DNA from: Lactobacillales bacterium
GTDB taxonomy: Bacteria; Bacillota; Bacilli; Lactobacillales; Streptococcaceae
Assembly: GCA_031261705.1 (NCBI GenBank)
Contig: JAISJD010000012.1
Location: 41,319 to 105,318 of the forward strand
Direction of reading: 5' to 3'
DNA: 64,000 bases
Shown here: positions 8,314-18,423 of the stretch, piece after piece
Layout: each line of letters begins with the position of its first letter
Position numbering within the stretch: the stretch's first letter is position 1
Position numbers and translations under genes: made by a program
The notes under the pieces: generated by a model
Databases searched by the model: none
What the model saw: only the letters and a program-made list of their open reading frames with translations
What the model was told of the DNA's origin: nothing

Positions 8314-10043
8314 TTGATAAAGTGAATTACTTATTGTTTTGAGCTTGCCATTAAATCCGCCTTTGTACAATTAGTCTGGTTTATAGTTTCAACTTTACTC
8401 AGTTTGTTTTTACCTATTTTATACAAACCGGATCTGGATTTGAAAACAAACGACTATTATTTTCTATTGTGTGCTTTCCATTACTTACTATCCTAGCCCA
8501 AATGTTTTTGTCTATTCAGGCGTATTCTACAACAAGGCTAAAAGATATTATGGATTTCAAAATCAGTTTGAAGTCATTAACTATAATTTCAAAAGAACCC
8601 TTATCTTCTTTTGAGGATCCTGCTTTTTATGATACAATGCAACGCGCAGAGCAAAGTGGCGGCACACATCCATTTGCCATAACTGTAGGAATCATCACTC
8701 TTTTCTCCCAAATTCTAACTTTGATAAGCTATATTTTCATTCTTATTTCTTGGAAGTGGTGGACACTATTAATTATTGCCATTTTTCCATTGCTAAGCAG
8801 CTTGCAAATCAAACGGATTAATAAAAGTGAATATGAAATTTTTAAAAGAAGAACTAATTTAGAAAGAAAGAGCTGGTATTATGCCAATTTATTGAACAAA
8901 GATGAAAATATTAAAGAAACAAAGCTATATGGATTAGAAGAAAAATTCTTATCTCAGTTCATCAAAATGCGTGAGCAATTTCTAAAAGAGAATCGTGCCT
9001 TACTTTTTAAAAGGAGCTCTTATTCACTTCTTATCAATTTCATTTCCATAATATCCACTAGTATTGTCTTGGTTATGATCTTTTACGAAGCAAGTTTGGG
9101 CGTTATTATGCTAGGTTCTTTAATGACTTATGTAAATTCTATCGGAAGCATAAAGACGACTTTTAATACTATTATTGAGTTGATTTTTAAACTGCATCAA
9201 GATTGCCTATATCTTGACGATTTAAAAGCTATACTTTCTTTGGAAGAAAAACATATGACTGCAACTCCTGAAAAAAAATCAATCACTTCAATTCAAACAA
9301 TCGAATTAAAAAACGTTAGCTTTCAATATTCACGCTCCGATAAAAAAGCCTTAGATACGGTTTCAGTAAAATTTAAAGCTGGAAATACTTACTCTTTGGT
9401 TGGACAAAACGGCTCTGGGAAAACCACTTTAATTAAGTTATTGATGGGGTTTTATCCAACAGAATATTCTGGAGAAATTTTTATTAATGGATATAATCTA
9501 CAAGATATTGATATAGCAAGCTATAAAAAATGTTTATCTGTAGTATTTCAGGATTTTACCAAATATCAATTTCCTGTCAACGAGGTCATTTCTATTACTG
9601 ATTATGAGTTACCTCCGATAGAACCTATTGTACAAGCCTCTATTGAAGCAGATTCCCACAATTTTATTGAGAAGTTACCACAAAGTTATAATCAACAGCT
9701 AGGAAACTGGTTTCAAGGAGGAATACAACTATCTGGCGGCGAGTGGCAAAAGCTTTCTATCGCTAAGTCTTTTTACAAGAAAAATGCTGATTTATTTATT
9801 TTTGATGAGCCCAGCAGTGCGCTTGATCCAGTTTCTGAATCTAAGTTATATGAAAAGTTCAATCACTTAACTAAGGATAAACTAGGAATATTTATCACTC
9901 ATCGAATCAACAATGTTAACTTTAACGGTACCATTATCGTAATGGATAACGGAAAAATATCAGAACTTGGATTTTATGACAAGCTTATGCAGAATAAGCA
10001 GCTGTTTTATAAATTGAAAACTGCATCAAACACTATTAACTAG
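8314..10043 (+). pseudogene. LanT-like peptide exporter ABC protein, 5' end broken
   Basis: The long open part, 8469-10043 (524 residues), is an exporter ABC half-transporter: membrane helices, then Walker A GQNGSGKTT, signature LSGGEWQ, Walker B LFIFDEPSSALD and switch THR. Intact homologues (NisT/SpaT-like) are about 60-80 residues longer. The missing start is visible upstream in another frame (ELAIKSAFVQLVWFIVSTLL at 8341-8400) and is interrupted by TGA at 8323 and a frameshift between about 8415 and 8460. With the frame restarting at an unsupported GTG at 8469, the transporter is probably inactive. There is no N-terminal peptidase domain, as in class I lanthipeptide exporters. Confidence 0.7.
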
Positions 10044-10058
10044 CATTGGAGACGAATA

Positions 10059-10970
10059 ATGAAAAAAATAAGTATACTGATTTCTTTCCTGGTTTTATTG
10101 CTTGCCTCATGTACAAATGAAGACAAATCGCTTGAAACACAAAAGAAAGAAGCGGTTGATTGGCCTTTCTATGAAATTATTTCTGATGATACAACGCAGG
10201 GCTACATTCTAGGAAGTATTCACATAGGTAGCAACGGATGGTACCCTTTTCCTACAGAAATTACTGACGCAATCGACAACTCTTCTTCAATTATTTCTGA
10301 AGTAAAATATTCAAGTGCTTTCTCCCAAAATATTTTTAACTATCAATCTGATGCGGATACTTTTGAAAAATACTTATTGAATAACTATTTTTCAAAAGAA
10401 GAAAAAGAAGAGCTTTTGGAAATAGCATCAAACTATAAAATCTCTAAATTAGACTTTGAAAATACTACCCTAGCAGACTTCTATTCACAATTACAAATCG
10501 CATCCTTGACTCAACAGGAAGTTGTTGGCGGAGTTGATTACAGAGTTTATAGCTACTTACAAAAAGCTGAGCGACTGAGTGATAATACTGGCTTTGAAAC
10601 AGTCAGTGAGCAATATTTGCTGCTCAATAGAAGTCTGGAAAGTGAGCTTCAATCAAACTCTAACTGGATTGAAATCATCCCAAGCTATAAGGAATCTATC
10701 AAACAAAAAGAGCAATCTCTAAATAATTACATTACAGGAGATATTCAGCAAATGGTGAATGAAGATGATTTAGAAACACTATTTGATACTAAAATCCTGA
10801 TTGAAGAAAGGCAAAATATATGGTTTCAAACATTGACAGAGCGACTAAATACTGACAAAAAAATATTTACAGTTGTCGGTGCTGCTCATTTATATGGGGA
10901 GAACGGCCTATTAAAGGAACTGGAACGAGCTGGTTATTCTATTCGAAAAGTAGATATTTCTGGAAGCTGA
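10059..10970 (+). CDS. TraB/GumN-family lipoprotein
   Basis: A 303-residue protein with a lipoprotein signal: hydrophobic helix then LLASC with Cys18 as lipid anchor. The mature part has the two GxxH motifs of the TraB/PrgY/GumN (Tiki-like) superfamily, GSIHIGSNGWYPFP near residue 52 and VVGAAHLYGENG near 275, plus a conserved Glu region (SSSIISEVK) after the first. Tiki proteins are metal peptidases and enterococcal TraB/PrgY dampen peptide-pheromone signalling, so a role against extracellular peptides is plausible. It starts 15 bases after the broken exporter, probably co-transcribed with it. That it protects from a bacteriocin is inference. Confidence 0.75.
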   Translation: MKKISILISFLVLLLASCTNEDKSLETQKKEAVDWPFYEIISDDTTQGYILGSIHIGSNGWYPFPTEITDAIDNSSSIISEVKYSSAFSQNIFNYQSDADTFEKYLLNNYFSKEEKEELLEIASNYKISKLDFENTTLADFYSQLQIASLTQQEVVGGVDYRVYSYLQKAERLSDNTGFETVSEQYLLLNRSLESELQSNSNWIEIIPSYKESIKQKEQSLNNYITGDIQQMVNEDDLETLFDTKILIEERQNIWFQTLTERLNTDKKIFTVVGAAHLYGENGLLKELERAGYSIRKVDISGS

Positions 10971-11133
10971 TATGGGCAAAATCTATTTCTTTTCAACATA
11001 AATAAATCTAGTGAAACATATCTTAAAATCTGGAGAAGAGGCAATATACATTCCTCCCTCATGGTGATTTTCTCTCAACTACTCAGCAAAGCCACTGCTA
11101 CAATATGATGCTATACTAAATATTTTCCCAAAA

Positions 11134-11175
11134 AAAGAAACTATTGTGTTCCGAAAAGGAAGCAATAGTTTCTTT
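11134..11175 (-). terminator. Two-way terminator between TraB lipoprotein and pepV
   Basis: A perfect 13-bp stem, AAAGAAACTATTG against CAATAGTTTCTTT, with A/T tracts on both sides. Bases 10971-11133 show no gene. Confidence 0.85.
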
Positions 11176-11214
11176 TTATCCTACATTTATCAAGGCAGTT
11201 AGCCAGTTTGTTCC

Positions 11215-12627
11215 TTACTTCGCTAGACGATAAATCGCATCTGCATAAATCACCGCCGCACGATATAAGTCGTCTTCTACGATAAATTCATTGGCTTGGT
11301 GCATGGTATCCACCGCACCTGGGAACATTGCCCCGTATGCTACACCACGTTCCATTAAGCGACCGAATGTCCCGCCACCGATAATTTGTTCATAGCCCTT
11401 TTCACCTGTATGGTCTTCGTAGACTTGAAGTAAAGTCGCTACCAATGGATCATCCATAGGAACGTAGTGAGGCGTGTGTCCGTGTTCTGCTAGAGTAATC
11501 TCTTGCACGAATGCGCCTATGGTCTTGTCTAAGCCCGCTTTAATTGTTTCTGGTGTCGTTCCTTGAGGGTAACGGAAATTAAGCGCAATGCGGTTATCTG
11601 TGCCGTCAGCAACAAAGTTAAAGACCCCTGCATTCATGGATAATTTGCCCATTTTTGCGTCTTCGATTGCTACACCTAATTTTTCACCGTCGTGATCGAC
11701 AAACGCATAGTCGCCAGCAACCTTTAGGAAACCTTTCGCAGCACCACCGAAGTCATAGCTGTTTAGGAAACGAGCAAGATAAGTCGCTCCATTAATTCCT
11801 GTTTGCGGGTTCGCACCGTGAGCAGATTTTCCGCTAACAACGAAAGTAACATCTTTTCCGTCGACAGTCACTGTTCCAGTAACAGGGTTCGCTTCTGTAT
11901 AATCAGCAAAAGCTTTTTCAAGTGTTGTAGCATCAAAATCTGCAGGGACAGTAATAGTAGCTGTTCCTGATTCTGGTACCATATTTTCACGTAAACCGCC
12001 TTGGAAGCTCTTTAAGATGAACGTTCCGCCGTTTGTTCCGTCAAAGTTCAAGTATTCTGTGATATTTCCTTTTTCACCATTGATAATTGGAAATTCTGCA
12101 TCTGGTGAGAAACCAAAGTCTGGTTTTTCTGCGTGGGCAAAGTAGTAATCCATATCTGCCCAGCCAGATTCTTCATCTGTTCCAATGACAAATTTAATTT
12201 TCTTAGATAATGGAACATTTAGTTCTTTCAAAATTTTCAGACCATAGTAGCAAGCCACGGTTGGTCCTTTATCATCGCTTGATCCACGTGCGAAGATTTT
12301 TCCGTCACGAATTTCTGGTTCATAAGGGTTTGAATCCCATCCAGTTCCCGCTGGTACAACGTCCATATGAGCGAAAATTCCAAGTGTTTCATCGCCTTCA
12401 CCATATTCAAATTCCCCAACGTAGTTATCCACATTATTGGTTTTGAAACCATCACGTTCCGCAAGCTCCAATAATTTTAACATTGCTGCCTTTGGACCGG
12501 GACCAAATGGGGCATCTGCAGTTACCGCAGAATCATCACGTTCAGAATTGATACGTAATAAAGTAAATAAATCGGCTAGTAAATCTTCTTTACGAGCGTC
12601 AACTTCTTTTTGAAAATCAATTGACAT
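11215..12627 (-). CDS. pepV: Dipeptidase PepV (M20 family)
   Basis: A cytosolic zinc dipeptidase that splits dipeptides, including beta-Ala and D-Ala types, in the last step of peptide use. The 470-residue length is standard. Metal ligands are visible: His and Asp in FAHMDVVPAG near residue 86, Asp in SSDDKGP near 118, the Glu pair in GTDEESGW near 152, Asp in FSPDAEFP near 177 and a late His in VDTMHQANEF near 440. The start has an AAGGAG site about 8 bases upstream. It forms a single-gene unit. Confidence 0.95.
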   Translation of the reverse strand: MSIDFQKEVDARKEDLLADLFTLLRINSERDDSAVTADAPFGPGPKAAMLKLLELAERDGFKTNNVDNYVGEFEYGEGDETLGIFAHMDVVPAGTGWDSNPYEPEIRDGKIFARGSSDDKGPTVACYYGLKILKELNVPLSKKIKFVIGTDEESGWADMDYYFAHAEKPDFGFSPDAEFPIINGEKGNITEYLNFDGTNGGTFILKSFQGGLRENMVPESGTATITVPADFDATTLEKAFADYTEANPVTGTVTVDGKDVTFVVSGKSAHGANPQTGINGATYLARFLNSYDFGGAAKGFLKVAGDYAFVDHDGEKLGVAIEDAKMGKLSMNAGVFNFVADGTDNRIALNFRYPQGTTPETIKAGLDKTIGAFVQEITLAEHGHTPHYVPMDDPLVATLLQVYEDHTGEKGYEQIIGGGTFGRLMERGVAYGAMFPGAVDTMHQANEFIVEDDLYRAAVIYADAIYRLAK

Positions 12628-12721
12628 GTGTTGTTCACTCCTTCTTATAAAAACAAAAAATTTTTAGTTTTCTCCCTATTTATCTTATCATTAGTAGAAA
12701 AAAAAGAAAATGAATTTAACA

Positions 12722-12771
12722 GTAAAAAGAAAGAGAGCCCTGAATCAACTTGAAAAAGCCAATTCAGAGCT
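12722..12771 (-). terminator. Terminator of the MFS-DUF4811 operon
   Basis: On the minus strand AGCTCTGAAT pairs with ATTCAGGGCT (one wobble), followed by a T-rich tract. Confidence 0.75.
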
Positions 12772-12776
12772 AATTT

Positions 12777-13559
12777 TTAATTTGCTTTCTTTACTTCTTC
12801 TATTAATTTCTTCATAGATTCTGCTTGAAATTCTTTTGTATATTTTTCGACTAATTCTTTTTGTTTTTCTTGTAATTTTGCTGGATCCATGAGTAGTTGT
12901 GCAGCCTCCATATCGCCAGACTTCGCTTGTGCTCCAAATTCTTCCATATCGGCTTGAACCTTTGCACCGATAAAGCTTTGTGCTTCTTGCTTCATTTTTG
13001 CTTGATAATCCTTATCTTTTCCAAGACTTTCAAGTTTTTTCGCTTGTGCTGTAGAAAGCGTCGTCCAAGTTTTCGGAAGATAGAAGGTATTCGTTATTTC
13101 TTTCACAGTGTGGTCATTTCCCGCAAGTCCGAAAATAAACTTCATTGCTTCAGAGCTGTAAACTTTTTCTTTCTTCACTTGAACCAAGAAAGCCGAAGCT
13201 TCTGACGTTGTTTTAACGACATTTTTCACCATAATATCTGGTTTAGTCGTTGACGGTTTCTTTTGATTTTCATCTGTTTTATAGATGTAGACTCTTTCCT
13301 TATCCGCCGTTCCTACGCTTTGATAAAGGAGGAAAGGCATTTCCTTACTTGGTGAGGCAGAATAGATAGTTTTAGAGGTTTCAACGGTCTTATTACTCAT
13401 GCCAAAATAGCTATGCGCATTTAAGATAATCCCTAGTAGTGAAAGCGCAAGGAGGATAAAGGAGCCACCTACTGCGAAGACACGTTTATTTGGCTTTTCT
13501 ACAAAGTTCATTGACAAGAAAAAGAGTAGAGCGCTGAGAACTAAGAGAACTAATATCAT
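12777..13559 (-). CDS. DUF4811 membrane-anchored protein, partner of MFS exporter
   Basis: A 260-residue protein of the DUF4811 type found after DHA2 exporters in lactic acid bacteria. Two membrane helices lie at about residues 1-16 and 28-46, followed by an extracellular domain of about 210 residues that is rich in Lys, Gln and Glu at its end and probably helical. Its start overlaps the stop of the MFS gene by one base (TAATG), which couples their translation. It is likely an accessory part of the efflux pump; its biochemical role is unknown. Confidence 0.8.
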   Translation of the reverse strand: MILVLLVLSALLFFLSMNFVEKPNKRVFAVGGSFILLALSLLGIILNAHSYFGMSNKTVETSKTIYSASPSKEMPFLLYQSVGTADKERVYIYKTDENQKKPSTTKPDIMVKNVVKTTSEASAFLVQVKKEKVYSSEAMKFIFGLAGNDHTVKEITNTFYLPKTWTTLSTAQAKKLESLGKDKDYQAKMKQEAQSFIGAKVQADMEEFGAQAKSGDMEAAQLLMDPAKLQEKQKELVEKYTKEFQAESMKKLIEEVKKAN

Positions 13560-15025
13560 TATTCAGCACCTCCATAAATCGCTTTTTGTGCACGTTTATC
13601 TTTTAATTGGAAGGCAATCAGCACACCAACAAAGGCAATAATTGACGCAAGTAAGAATGTGGCATGGTACCCACTTAAAATTGCATCAATCGCTTTACGT
13701 GCGTATTCCAAAGGTTCTGATTTTTTCAAGGCTTCTGCTGGCATCGCCCCTTTTGTCACGTTCGACAAGACCGAAATTAAAACGGCAGTCCCCATAGAAG
13801 AAGCGACTTGGCGTACGGTATTGTTTACCGCTGTCCCGTGTCCGATTAAATTCATTGGTAAGGCGTTCATTCCGCTTGTTGTTACTGGCATCATGACCAT
13901 TGAGATACCAAACATCCGCACGGCATAAAGCACGACAATATAAATTTTTGGTGTGTCTCCTGTTAAGAAGATAAATGGAATGGTTCCCGCTGTTAATAGA
14001 ATCAAGCCGCCAAGTGCCAAATGTTTTGCCCCATGTTCATCAAACACACGACCCGTGATAGGAGACATAATCCCCATCATCATTGCTCCAGCTAGAAGGG
14101 TCAAACCTGATTGAAAGGCTGAATCTCCACGAACTGTTTGTAAATAAAGAGGAATCACCATTTCCGCACCAATCATTGCCATCATAACGACCGAAGCAAG
14201 AATGGTAGAAATCGTAAAGTCTTTGATTTTAAACACACGAAGTTCCAAGAAGGGTTCTTCCATGTGTAGTTGTCGATAGGCAAAAAGTCCGACAAAAATT
14301 GCCCCAATAATAATAGAAACTAACACTTTGGTACTTAACCAGCCCGAATCGCCGACGGATGAAAAGCCGTAAAGTAGGCCACCAAAACCGATTGTTGATA
14401 AGATAATGGATAACACGTCCACACTTGATTTATGTGTCTTAACAACATCCTTCATGAAGAAGAAAGCACTAAATACGACAAGTGTCACAATTGGAATAAT
14501 TAATCCGAATAAATAGCGCCAATCGTAGTGGTCAATGACATACCCTGAAAGTGTTGGCCCAAGTGCGGGTGCTAAACCGATAACTAAACCGGCAAGCCCC
14601 ATAGAAGCGCCACGTTTTTCAGGCGGAAAAATGGAAAGCATAATCGTTTGAAGAAGTGGCATTGTCACCCCGACACCGACCGCTTGAATCAAGCGCCCTG
14701 CTAGTAAAACGCCAAAAGTTGGCGCAATAAAAGCGGTAACTGTTCCTGCTAAGAAAATCGTCATCGCTGTAATGTATAAAATTTTTGTCCGAACACGGCT
14801 AGATAACCATGCGCTGACTGGAATCATAATCCCATTTACCAGCATAAAGCCAGTAGATAACCATTGTACCGTTGAAGTCGTCACATCAAATGCCTTCATC
14901 AACGTTGGAAATGCCGTTGCTAAAATCGTTTGGTTTAAGATTGTACAAAATGTTCCCACCATTAAAATAACAATCATTAACGCTTTGTTATACGGTTTTC
15001 CATGCACATCTACATTCTCGTGCAT
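13559..15025 (-). CDS. MFS multidrug efflux transporter, DHA2 family
   Basis: A 488-residue, 14-helix proton-driven exporter. Motifs seen are LNQTILATAFPTLM in helix 1, the SSRVRTKIL loop (motif A region), and LAPALGPTLSGYV in helix 5 (motif C). It is first of a two-gene operon with the DUF4811 protein. A 20-base near-perfect palindrome lies within its promoter, so a TetR- or MarR-type repressor probably controls it. It differs from the exporter at 3.7 kb, which has no DUF4811 partner. Substrate unknown. Confidence 0.88.
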   Translation of the reverse strand: MHENVDVHGKPYNKALMIVILMVGTFCTILNQTILATAFPTLMKAFDVTTSTVQWLSTGFMLVNGIMIPVSAWLSSRVRTKILYITAMTIFLAGTVTAFIAPTFGVLLAGRLIQAVGVGVTMPLLQTIMLSIFPPEKRGASMGLAGLVIGLAPALGPTLSGYVIDHYDWRYLFGLIIPIVTLVVFSAFFFMKDVVKTHKSSVDVLSIILSTIGFGGLLYGFSSVGDSGWLSTKVLVSIIIGAIFVGLFAYRQLHMEEPFLELRVFKIKDFTISTILASVVMMAMIGAEMVIPLYLQTVRGDSAFQSGLTLLAGAMMMGIMSPITGRVFDEHGAKHLALGGLILLTAGTIPFIFLTGDTPKIYIVVLYAVRMFGISMVMMPVTTSGMNALPMNLIGHGTAVNNTVRQVASSMGTAVLISVLSNVTKGAMPAEALKKSEPLEYARKAIDAILSGYHATFLLASIIAFVGVLIAFQLKDKRAQKAIYGGAE

Positions 15026-15057
15026 TTTTTATTCCCCCAATTCAACTATTAGTATAA

Positions 15058-15077
15058 AATGATTTCACGAAATCATT
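15058..15077 (-). promoter_or_regulatory. Palindromic operator in the MFS-DUF4811 promoter
   Basis: AATGATTTC-AC-GAAATCATT is a perfect 9-bp inverted repeat. On the minus strand it lies directly upstream of a TATACT -10 box (15052-15057), in the spacer between -35 and -10, the classic place for a repressor site. Confidence 0.7.
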
Positions 15078-15155
15078 GACGAGATTTTTCGCTCTATTCT
15101 AATTTATACCCTCACTTGTGATTTTTGTCAAATAAGTTAACACATAAATACAAAA

Positions 15156-15189
15156 AAGAAACAACCTCAACCGAATGAAGTTGTTTCTT
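15156..15189 (-). terminator. Terminator after the 39-residue gene
   Basis: A 10-bp stem, AAGAAACAAC against GTTGTTTCTT, with a T run on the minus strand. Confidence 0.8.
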
Positions 15190-15195
15190 GAACGT

Positions 15196-15315
15196 TTATT
15201 TTAACCCTTTTTCGCGTTTTTTGACTTCCTTAATAATCTTCAATGCACGTTTTTTTGTACGAATATTATCTGATTTCAAACGGCGATGTGCACTTGATAA
15301 GTCTGTTTTTTCCAT
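15196..15315 (-). CDS. Small basic conserved protein (39 aa)
   Basis: The start chosen, ATG at 15315, has an AAAGGAGG site 7-8 bases upstream; an earlier ATG at 15381 has none. The product is 39 residues and very basic, with a Lys/Arg-rich helix from about residue 12 to the end (SDNIRTKKRALKIIKEVKKR). Proteins of this kind are common in lactic acid bacteria and are annotated as putative metal-homeostasis proteins, but evidence for that role is thin and RNA or ribosome binding would fit the charge equally well. It has its own terminator. Confidence 0.6.
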   Translation of the reverse strand: MEKTDLSSAHRRLKSDNIRTKKRALKIIKEVKKREKGLK

Positions 15316-15404
15316 GATAAGTGCCTCCTTTAATTTTTCACTTACTTTTTGTAAGCTATAAATATAATCATACGCATTCAAAGAAAATTTAGCAAGTCAA
15401 ACGC

Positions 15405-15755
15405 TCAATCCTCTTCTATTACCGGTGTTGAGTAACACCAACCATAAAAAATCAAACTAGGAATTACCTGCCAAGCCATAATCCAAAGTAAATCAAGCCT
15501 ACCAAGTGTCGCCGATTGAAGAATAAAATGCACGGAACAAAAAACGAGCAGATAAAGAACAAAGAAACCGTCTTGACGAACGCGTGCTAGAATCATTGAA
15601 CCAATCATTGTAGTTAGCGGATAAATCACGCATAAGCTAATCAACCGCCAATCAATACTTTCTTTGTGAATAATTTTGGGCAACAAAGTGCTGATTAAAA
15701 AAATAATTGCAGTATATAAGAATACATAGCCAACTTTCTGTAACACATTTCTCAT
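15405..15755 (-). CDS. Four-helix membrane protein, unknown
   Basis: A 116-residue protein starting at ATG 15755, with GGAGGT 7 bases upstream; the longer GTG start at 15770 would place the ribosome site inside the gene. Four hydrophobic helices are seen at about residues 8-27, 37-56, 63-82 and 88-106, with a short acidic tail (VIEED). I do not recognise the family. It lies between the clpC terminator and the small basic protein gene. Confidence 0.6.
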   Translation of the reverse strand: MRNVLQKVGYVFLYTAIIFLISTLLPKIIHKESIDWRLISLCVIYPLTTMIGSMILARVRQDGFFVLYLLVFCSVHFILQSATLGRLDLLWIMAWQVIPSLIFYGWCYSTPVIEED

Positions 15756-15855
15756 GTCGAACACCTCCACGTAAACTTAAAAGGTTGCTTTCCAAATAAA
15801 TGACTATCTTCATTATCTTACTTTTTCAAAAATATTTCTACTAATTTATGTAGAA

Positions 15856-15889
15856 TGAAAAATGGTACGAGATGTTTGTCCCGTACCAT
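15856..15889 (-). terminator. Terminator of ctsR-clpC
   Basis: ATGGTACG pairs with CGTACCAT; on the minus strand it runs into TTTTTC. Confidence 0.8.
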
Positions 15890-15896
15890 CCAAAAG

Positions 15897-18392
15897 TTAA
15901 TTTAACTGTAATTCCTGTTCATTTTCTAAAAGCTTAGGTTTCACCACATTTAAAGTGATTTTTCCTTTTGAAGCACCGATAGTGACCTTATCTCCAAAAT
16001 CAAATTGACCAGAGAGCAAAGCTTCACTGAGTCTATCCTCAACTTCTTTTTGTAACGCACGGCGGATGGGTCTTGCCCCATATTCGGGGTCAAAGCCAAC
16101 TTTTCCGATAACGTCAATTGCTGCAGCGGTAATTTTAACTTGAATGCCCTGTTCTTTCAAACGGCTAACAATCGCTTTACTCATGATTTTCACGATTTCA
16201 TGAATTTCATCTTTATCAAGCGAACGGAACACGACCGTTTCATCAATACGGTTAATAAATTCTGGTCGGAACGCTTTTTTCAGCTCTTCCAAAATTCGTT
16301 TTTCCATACGACTATGGTCTTTTGTAATATCTTTTACGTTAAACCCAACTGATTTTTCTTCTCGAAGTGCTGTAGCTCCTAAGTTAGAAGTCATAATTAA
16401 AATCGTGTTTCTAAAGTCAACTTTCCGCCCCTTAGAATCTGTCAAATGTCCGTCATCAAGCACTTGAAGCAAGATGTTGAACACATCCGGGTGAGCTTTT
16501 TCCACTTCATCAAGGAGAATCACTGAGTAAGGCTTTTGGCGAATTTTTTCCGTCAATTGGCCACCCTCGTCATAGCCAACATAGCCTGGAGGGGAACCAA
16601 TCAAACGACTGGTACTATATTTTTCCATAAATTCACTCATGTCCACACGTACGAGCGCATCTTCACTACCAAAGACTGCCTCTGCCAAAGCTTTAGCCAA
16701 TTCCGTTTTCCCAACTCCTGTTGGCCCTAAGAACATAAAAGAGCCTATTGGACGGTTTGGGTCTTTCAGTCCTGAACGAGCCCGACGAATCGCTCTAGCA
16801 ATCGCTTCAACTGCACTATTTTGTCCTACCACTCGTTGATGTAAGATGCTTTCTAACTCAAGCAAGCGTTCGCTTTCCTTTTTCTCAAGCTGAGTAATCG
16901 GTACGCCCGTCCATTGAGAAACGACTTCCGCAACATCTGATTCTGTTACACGATGACTTTCTCGTTCTTTTTCAGCCATTGTTTCTTGTAATTTTTCTAA
17001 TTTCACGAGAGCTTTTTGTTCTCCTTGGCGATATTTTGCTGCCTCTGGGAACTGTTGATTTTGGATTGCTTCATCTTTTAACAGACGGAGCTCTTCCACT
17101 TTTTCTCGTTGCTTCATTAGTTCTGTTGGTTCATTTGCCTTGTCTAGTCGCACCTTCGCTGAGCTTTCATCAATCAAGTCAATCGCCTTATCGGGTAATT
17201 GTCTACTATTAATGTAGCGAATGGAAAGTTGAATTGCCGCATGAACAGCCTCATCTGTAATTTCCACCCCATGATGTTCTTCATAGCGTGGGCGCAACCC
17301 TCGCAAGATTTCTTCTGCTTCTTCTGGCGTTGGTTCGTCTACTACTACACGAGCAAACCGGCGTTCCAAAGCGGAATCCTTTTCGATATATTTTTGATAC
17401 TCATCTAAGGTCGTTGCTCCAATAGTTTGTAGTTCGCCACGAGCTAAGGCTGGTTTTAGAATATTGGACGCATCAATTGCCCCCTCAGCACCCCCAGCAC
17501 CGATTAATGTGTGTAATTCATCAATAAATAAGATGACTTGCCCATCTTGATAAATTTCATCCACAATCTTCTTCAAGCGGTCTTCAAACTCTCCACGGTA
17601 CTTCGTCCCCGCAACAAGTGAGCCCATATCTAACATCATTAACCGTTTTTGACGCATATCTTCGGGAACTTCTCCAGCTACAATACGTTGAGCTAAACCT
17701 TCTGCAATCGCTGTTTTCCCGACACCTGGTTCCCCAACTAAAACAGGGTTATTTTTGGTTCGACGACTAAGAATTTGAATTAAGCGTTTGACCTCGTTAT
17801 CCCGACCAACGACTGGGTCAAGGGCGTAATCATGCGCCATTTTCGTTAAATCTCGTGCCAAAGTATCTAGCGTTGGTGTCTTACTTTTCGCTTGAGTTGG
17901 TGGCGCTAGGCGACCTTGCGAACGTGTTTCACCAAAGGAAGATGGTTCTGACACACCGATACGCTTCATTAGTAGAGACCGCACTTTCCCAAGATTTAGA
18001 CCTAAATTGGTTAAAATACGTGAAGCTAAAATTTCCCTATCACGTAATAAACCTAGAAGTAAGTGTTCTGTCCCGATACTTGGTGCGCCTAAACGCTTAG
18101 CTTCATCTCCCGCATACCCTAAGATTTGTTTCGTTTTCGGAGTATAAGGAAGATAGGCACCTTTCGGATAATCCTTCATTGTCCCGTATCCTGTTACTTG
18201 TTCTATTTCTTCACGAATTTCATTTTCATCCGCATTTACTTGGCGAAGTGTTTTCCCTGCAATCCCGTTCGGTTCCATCACCAATGCTAAAAGTAAATGC
18301 TCAGAACCAACAGAACGGTGACGAAATGCCTTGGCTTCATCTTGGGCAATCGCTAAAACAACTTTTGCTCTTTCTGTAAATATTTCACTCAT
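15897..18392 (-). CDS. clpC: ATP-dependent Clp protease ATPase subunit ClpC
   Basis: A 831-residue class I Hsp100 unfoldase that feeds substrates to ClpP. The order is two N-terminal Clp repeats (residues 3-145), AAA module 1 with GEPGVGKTA near 215, a middle UVR-type region ([18 protein letters not shown] near 450) and AAA module 2 with GPTGVGKTE near 555. The start ATG at 18392 is preferred over GTG 18401 because of its ribosome site and the family start MSEIFTERA. It follows ctsR by 31 bases in a CtsR-controlled operon, so it should be heat-induced. Confidence 0.95.
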   Translation of the reverse strand: MSEIFTERAKVVLAIAQDEAKAFRHRSVGSEHLLLALVMEPNGIAGKTLRQVNADENEIREEIEQVTGYGTMKDYPKGAYLPYTPKTKQILGYAGDEAKRLGAPSIGTEHLLLGLLRDREILASRILTNLGLNLGKVRSLLMKRIGVSEPSSFGETRSQGRLAPPTQAKSKTPTLDTLARDLTKMAHDYALDPVVGRDNEVKRLIQILSRRTKNNPVLVGEPGVGKTAIAEGLAQRIVAGEVPEDMRQKRLMMLDMGSLVAGTKYRGEFEDRLKKIVDEIYQDGQVILFIDELHTLIGAGGAEGAIDASNILKPALARGELQTIGATTLDEYQKYIEKDSALERRFARVVVDEPTPEEAEEILRGLRPRYEEHHGVEITDEAVHAAIQLSIRYINSRQLPDKAIDLIDESSAKVRLDKANEPTELMKQREKVEELRLLKDEAIQNQQFPEAAKYRQGEQKALVKLEKLQETMAEKERESHRVTESDVAEVVSQWTGVPITQLEKKESERLLELESILHQRVVGQNSAVEAIARAIRRARSGLKDPNRPIGSFMFLGPTGVGKTELAKALAEAVFGSEDALVRVDMSEFMEKYSTSRLIGSPPGYVGYDEGGQLTEKIRQKPYSVILLDEVEKAHPDVFNILLQVLDDGHLTDSKGRKVDFRNTILIMTSNLGATALREEKSVGFNVKDITKDHSRMEKRILEELKKAFRPEFINRIDETVVFRSLDKDEIHEIVKIMSKAIVSRLKEQGIQVKITAAAIDVIGKVGFDPEYGARPIRRALQKEVEDRLSEALLSGQFDFGDKVTIGASKGKITLNVVKPKLLENEQELQLN

Positions 18393-18423
18393 GGTATTCA
18401 CCGTCTTTCTTTAAAGGAGGTTG

